In this document: positions 5,956 to 8,786 of the stretch, in pieces | Position numbering within the stretch: position 1 is the stretch's first letter | Layout of the letters: each line of letters begins with the position of its first letter | Notes under the pieces: model-generated | What the model was told of the DNA's origin: nothing | Database searches by the model: none | The model's input: only the letters and a program-made list of their open reading frames with translations | Assembly: GCA_003454665.1 (NCBI GenBank) | Contig: DMKB01000357.1 | Span: forward strand, 1-8,786 | Source of the DNA: Nitrospiraceae bacterium | Lineage (GTDB): Bacteria; Nitrospirota; UBA9217 | Reading direction: 5' to 3' | Length of the DNA stretch: 8,786 nucleotides | Position numbers and translations under genes: made by a program

Positions 5956-6660
5956 CTAATGCTCTTTCCGCATCTCACCGACCATCGGAACGAATCTGAC
6001 CGGGATCAATTGCCTGACCTCCAGCTCCCCTTTTTTCTTCGTTGCCAAGGTCAACATCTGGTAATAGACGGTACTCCCGAGGGGAAGGATCAGCCTGCCG
6101 CCCTCCTTGAGCTGCTTTATGAGATGCGGCGGTATGTGGTTCGCCGCAGCTGATATGATGATTGCGTCAAAGGGCGCATGTTCCTTCCACCCGAAGTAGC
6201 CGTCGGCATATTTGACGGTAATGTTCTTATAACCGAGCTTTTTGAGCCTTTTTGCCGCCCTGTCCGCCAGGGTCCTGCGTATTTCAATGGTATAGACTTC
6301 TTTTACGATCTCGGCGAGGACCGCAGCCTGATAGCCTGAGCCGGTTCCGATTTCGAGAACACGGTCCGTCGCCTTGAGCCGTGCTGTCTCGGTCATCAGC
6401 GCAACAACATAGGGTTGGGATATCGTCTGCCCCTCTCCGATAGGAAGGGGATAGTCCGCATACGCCCGATCGCGCAGGCGCTTTTCTACGAGCAGGTGCC
6501 GCGGAACCGTACGCATGGCCTTCAGAACTGCGCTGTCTTTTACTCCCCGTCCCTCGATGTCCTTTTCGACCATCTCCTGTCGTTTCTGCACATACCGGTC
6601 AACAGCAAACGTCGGTAACGGAGAGAAGAGAAAGAAGAATGCGCACAAAAATAACGGCAT
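5956..6660 (-). CDS. pcm: Protein-L-isoaspartate O-methyltransferase with N-terminal signal/anchor segment
   Basis: Repairs damaged proteins by methylating L-isoaspartyl carboxyls with S-adenosylmethionine, releasing SAH. I take the ATG at 6660 (234 residues): GGTGA lies 8 nt upstream and a likely promoter ends about 60 nt before it. Longer in-frame readings start from a TTG inside the neighbouring permease gene and are unlikely. Residues 2-19 (PLFLCAFFFLFSPLPTFA) are strongly hydrophobic and end in a signal-peptidase-like site. The remaining 215 residues match the normal Pcm length. Key stretches are GEGQTISQPYVVALMTE (75-91), the SAM-binding LEIGTGSGYQAA (about 102-113), the acidic TIEI strand end (about 124-127), and SAAANHIPPHLIKQL with GGRLILPLG (about 170-195). 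Export to the periplasm or membrane anchoring is inferred. It is convergent with the upstream plus-strand gene. Confidence 0.92.
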   Translation of the reverse strand: MPLFLCAFFFLFSPLPTFAVDRYVQKRQEMVEKDIEGRGVKDSAVLKAMRTVPRHLLVEKRLRDRAYADYPLPIGEGQTISQPYVVALMTETARLKATDRVLEIGTGSGYQAAVLAEIVKEVYTIEIRRTLADRAAKRLKKLGYKNITVKYADGYFGWKEHAPFDAIIISAAANHIPPHLIKQLKEGGRLILPLGSTVYYQMLTLATKKKGELEVRQLIPVRFVPMVGEMRKEH

Positions 6661-6729
6661 TATGCCATTCACCGTATGAACCTTATGGGCACACTGTTTC
6701 TCGTATGAGTCCGCCTTCATCATGACTAT

Positions 6730-6758
6730 AGTATAACCGGAAAAACAACGGTTGGCAG
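6730..6758 (-). promoter_or_regulatory. Probable promoter of pcm
   Basis: On the minus strand CTGCCA (6758-6753), 17 bp and TATACT (6735-6730) match sigma-70 elements in 4 of 6 and 5 of 6 positions. Transcription would begin near 6723. This argues for the pcm start at 6660, with a leader of about 60 nt. Leaderless use of the ATGs at 6723 or 6720 remains possible. Confidence 0.42.
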
Positions 6759-6829
6759 TACATTTACCCGGATAAATCCTCGGGCCAGGCACGCATGAGC
6801 GGGAATACGGTTCTGTCAGAACGGTTGCA

Positions 6830-7696
6830 TTACGATTCTGTGTCAGGAGCAGGTCGCGCGTGTATAACCAAATAGCCAGAAAACAGAATGAGCAGGCCGC
6901 CACCGAGAGCAGTAATGGAAGGGATTTCCGAGAGGAAAAGGAATGCAAAGGGAACAGCAGCGAGCGGTTCGATATAGCCCAGGATCGCCGCGTGCTGCGC
7001 CATCACTCTTCTGAGCCCGCTGAAGTAGAGCATGGGTGCCACGGCAGAGTGCATGACCCCGCCGATCAGGAGCAGCAGCATGGAGCGCAGCGTCAGGTGA
7101 TGATCGGTCAGGAAGGCCATTGGCGCTGTGGCAGCAGCATTGACCCAGAGCATGATCACTATGGCAGTCCAATGGAGTTCGAGAACGCTCAGCCGCCTCG
7201 AAAAAATAATGAGAAGGGCGTAGAACAGACCTGAGGCAGTCCCGCTGAGAATGCCGGGCATCTGGCTCTGGTCAATGTGCAGGCCTCCCCCGTTCAGCAC
7301 GATCATGACCATGCCGATGACTGCCAGGGGCAGCGAGAAGAGCGTCACTTTCTGTATGCGCTCGGCTATCATGACCGGGGCGAGGACAGCGACGAAAAGG
7401 GGCGCGGTGTAGTGCGTAAACACTGCATTGGCGATCGTCGTATGCGCCAAGGCATAAAAGAAGGTGATGTTATTGGCCAATATTGCCAGGGAAAGGGCAA
7501 GAAAAAACCAGCGCGACTCTTTTCCGGCGAAGAGGTGCAGCCTGCCGGTGCCTTTCAGATAGGCAGGAACAACCATGCCGGCGATCAATGCAGTGTAGAA
7601 GAGAATAACAACGGTCGGGAGGGCGAGCCAGCGTATCATCACGCCCCAGGTGCTCCAGATCAGCATGGCCGCGATGATTTTGAGGTAAGGCTTCAT
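6830..7696 (-). CDS. EamA/DMT-family membrane transporter
   Basis: A drug/metabolite-superfamily permease of 288 residues with about ten hydrophobic helices, in two EamA repeats (about 5-135 and 147-278). Each repeat ends with the family's Pro...Glu pattern: ANAVFTHYTAPLFVAVLAPV followed by MIAERI (89-114), and AQHAAILGYIEPLAAVPFAF followed by LFLSEIP (233-259). The C-terminus after the last helix is a short polar tail. I chose the ATG at 7696; a TTG two codons upstream (7702) is in frame but has no better ribosome site, and neither start shows a clear Shine-Dalgarno match. Such carriers export or import small metabolites such as amino acids or nucleosides, but the substrate cannot be read from sequence. 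It lies 169 bp upstream of pcm on the same strand, with a separate pcm promoter between them. Confidence 0.9.
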   Translation of the reverse strand: MKPYLKIIAAMLIWSTWGVMIRWLALPTVVILFYTALIAGMVVPAYLKGTGRLHLFAGKESRWFFLALSLAILANNITFFYALAHTTIANAVFTHYTAPLFVAVLAPVMIAERIQKVTLFSLPLAVIGMVMIVLNGGGLHIDQSQMPGILSGTASGLFYALLIIFSRRLSVLELHWTAIVIMLWVNAAATAPMAFLTDHHLTLRSMLLLLIGGVMHSAVAPMLYFSGLRRVMAQHAAILGYIEPLAAVPFAFLFLSEIPSITALGGGLLILFSGYLVIHARPAPDTES

Positions 7697-7732
7697 GGTC
7701 AAAGGATAGATAGTTTCAAGGGTCCAGCAGCA

Positions 7733-7806
7733 AGGGGCAGGGGAAAATCTGAATCTTTACGTTATCACTGATATGCCCTAAGGCTTGACCCATACCCCCT
7801 GCCCCT
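7733..7806. repeat. 11-bp inverted repeat flanking a 52-bp centre
   Basis: AGGGGCAGGGG (7733-7743) is the exact reverse complement of CCCCTGCCCCT (7796-7806). The 74-bp unit lies between the permease start and the broken ahcY fragment, and the right arm coincides with the point where the ahcY similarity stops. It could be a MITE-like insertion or a folded RNA element. No target-site duplication is obvious. Confidence 0.45.
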
Positions 7807-7881
7807 GGTTGGCAAAGCTCATGTCCATGGCGCTCGACGGATGGCCTTCGGCGGACGCAGGTTGATCAACCGGCCCTCGCC
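7805..7881 (-). pseudogene. Broken fragment of a second S-adenosylhomocysteine hydrolase gene
   Basis: Reading the minus strand from 7881, one frame gives GEGRLINL (7881-7858). After one missing base, the next frame gives SAEGHPSSAMDMSFANQ (7855-7805). Joined, they align without gaps to the intact ahcY in this window, whose equivalent segment is KGRLVNL followed by GCATGHPSYVMSSSFANQ. The wording AEGHP...MDMSFANQ is that of the archaeal-type/other-lineage hydrolases and not of the neighbouring gene, so this is not a simple local duplication. Similarity ends at 7805 in a purine-rich repeat, and upstream of 7881 I no longer see it. Only about 26 residues survive. Confidence 0.68.
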
Positions 7882-7904
7882 CGGGATGTTGACCTGGGCG
7901 AGGG
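7874..7904 (-). terminator. Hairpin downstream of ahcY
   Basis: CCCTCGCCC (7874-7882) pairs perfectly with GGGCGAGGG (7896-7904) across a 13-nt loop, about 45 nt past the ahcY stop. No T-run follows on the minus strand, and part of the stem is inside the broken ahcY fragment, so termination is only possible. Confidence 0.3.
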
Positions 7905-7949
7905 AAATGTTCCGTCCCCTCCGGCAAGGCTACGCTGATAACAGGCCGC

Positions 7950-8786
<837 letters not shown>

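Noticed and set aside
6661..6948. Longer pcm reading with 96 extra N-terminal codons
   Set aside because: It begins with TTG inside the permease gene and crosses the probable pcm promoter; the extra residues are not part of the Pcm family.
6860..7771. Two plus-strand frames (124 and 164 codons) opposite the EamA permease
   Set aside because: Polar, Gln/Gly/His/Arg-rich products complementary to hydrophobic codons of a real transporter gene; no ribosome sites or domains.
7860..7871. 12-bp palindrome GGTTGATCAACC as an operator
   Set aside because: It falls within the GRLINL codons of the ahcY remnant and can be explained as leftover coding sequence.

Overview
The window reads as a piece of a Gram-negative, anaerobic or respiratory bacterial genome of moderate GC content. 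The gene set suggests a Nitrospirota- or Desulfobacterota-like organism: a membrane-bound Hyb-type hydrogenase, a small exported c-type cytochrome with GGN and PGPGM motifs, a 'spermidine synthase-like' multi-spanning membrane protein and a probable sigma-54 promoter. That placement is an inference from gene style. No rRNA or tRNA gene, IS transposase or CRISPR array is visible.

Left part (1-3117, all minus strand): a tightly packed hydrogenase operon in the order hybO (small subunit), hybA (four-cluster ferredoxin protein) and hybB (membrane subunit, cut by the left edge). The large subunit hybC would be expected just outside the window. HybO should carry electrons from the large subunit through its Fe-S chain to HybA and on to HybB and the quinone pool. 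A 330-bp gap upstream of hybO holds a good sigma-54 -24/-12 match, an IHF-like site and a tandem TGTAAC pair one helical turn apart. A strong hairpin also lies in that gap, just after a small periplasmic cytochrome c gene on the same strand.

Middle (3118-6660): a gene-free 363-bp stretch contains three tandem 27-bp repeats and a likely promoter for the next gene. That gene (plus strand) encodes a 795-residue protein with membrane helices on both sides of a Rossmann methyltransferase/aminopropyltransferase-like domain. It converges on a minus-strand L-isoaspartyl methyltransferase (pcm) that appears to carry an N-terminal signal or anchor segment.

Right part (6661-8786, minus strand): an EamA/DMT-family permease, a 250-bp gap, and the C-terminal 278 codons of S-adenosylhomocysteine hydrolase (ahcY, cut by the right edge). 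The gap is the least expected part of the window. Read on the minus strand it still encodes a recognisable broken piece of a second, different S-adenosylhomocysteine hydrolase (GEGRLINL then, after a one-base frameshift, SAEGHPSSAMDMSFANQ), followed by an 11-bp inverted repeat. This suggests that a resident ahcY was replaced by the intact, proteobacterial-looking copy beside it. Pcm and AhcY both belong to S-adenosylmethionine metabolism (SAH production and removal), but they are not obviously one operon.
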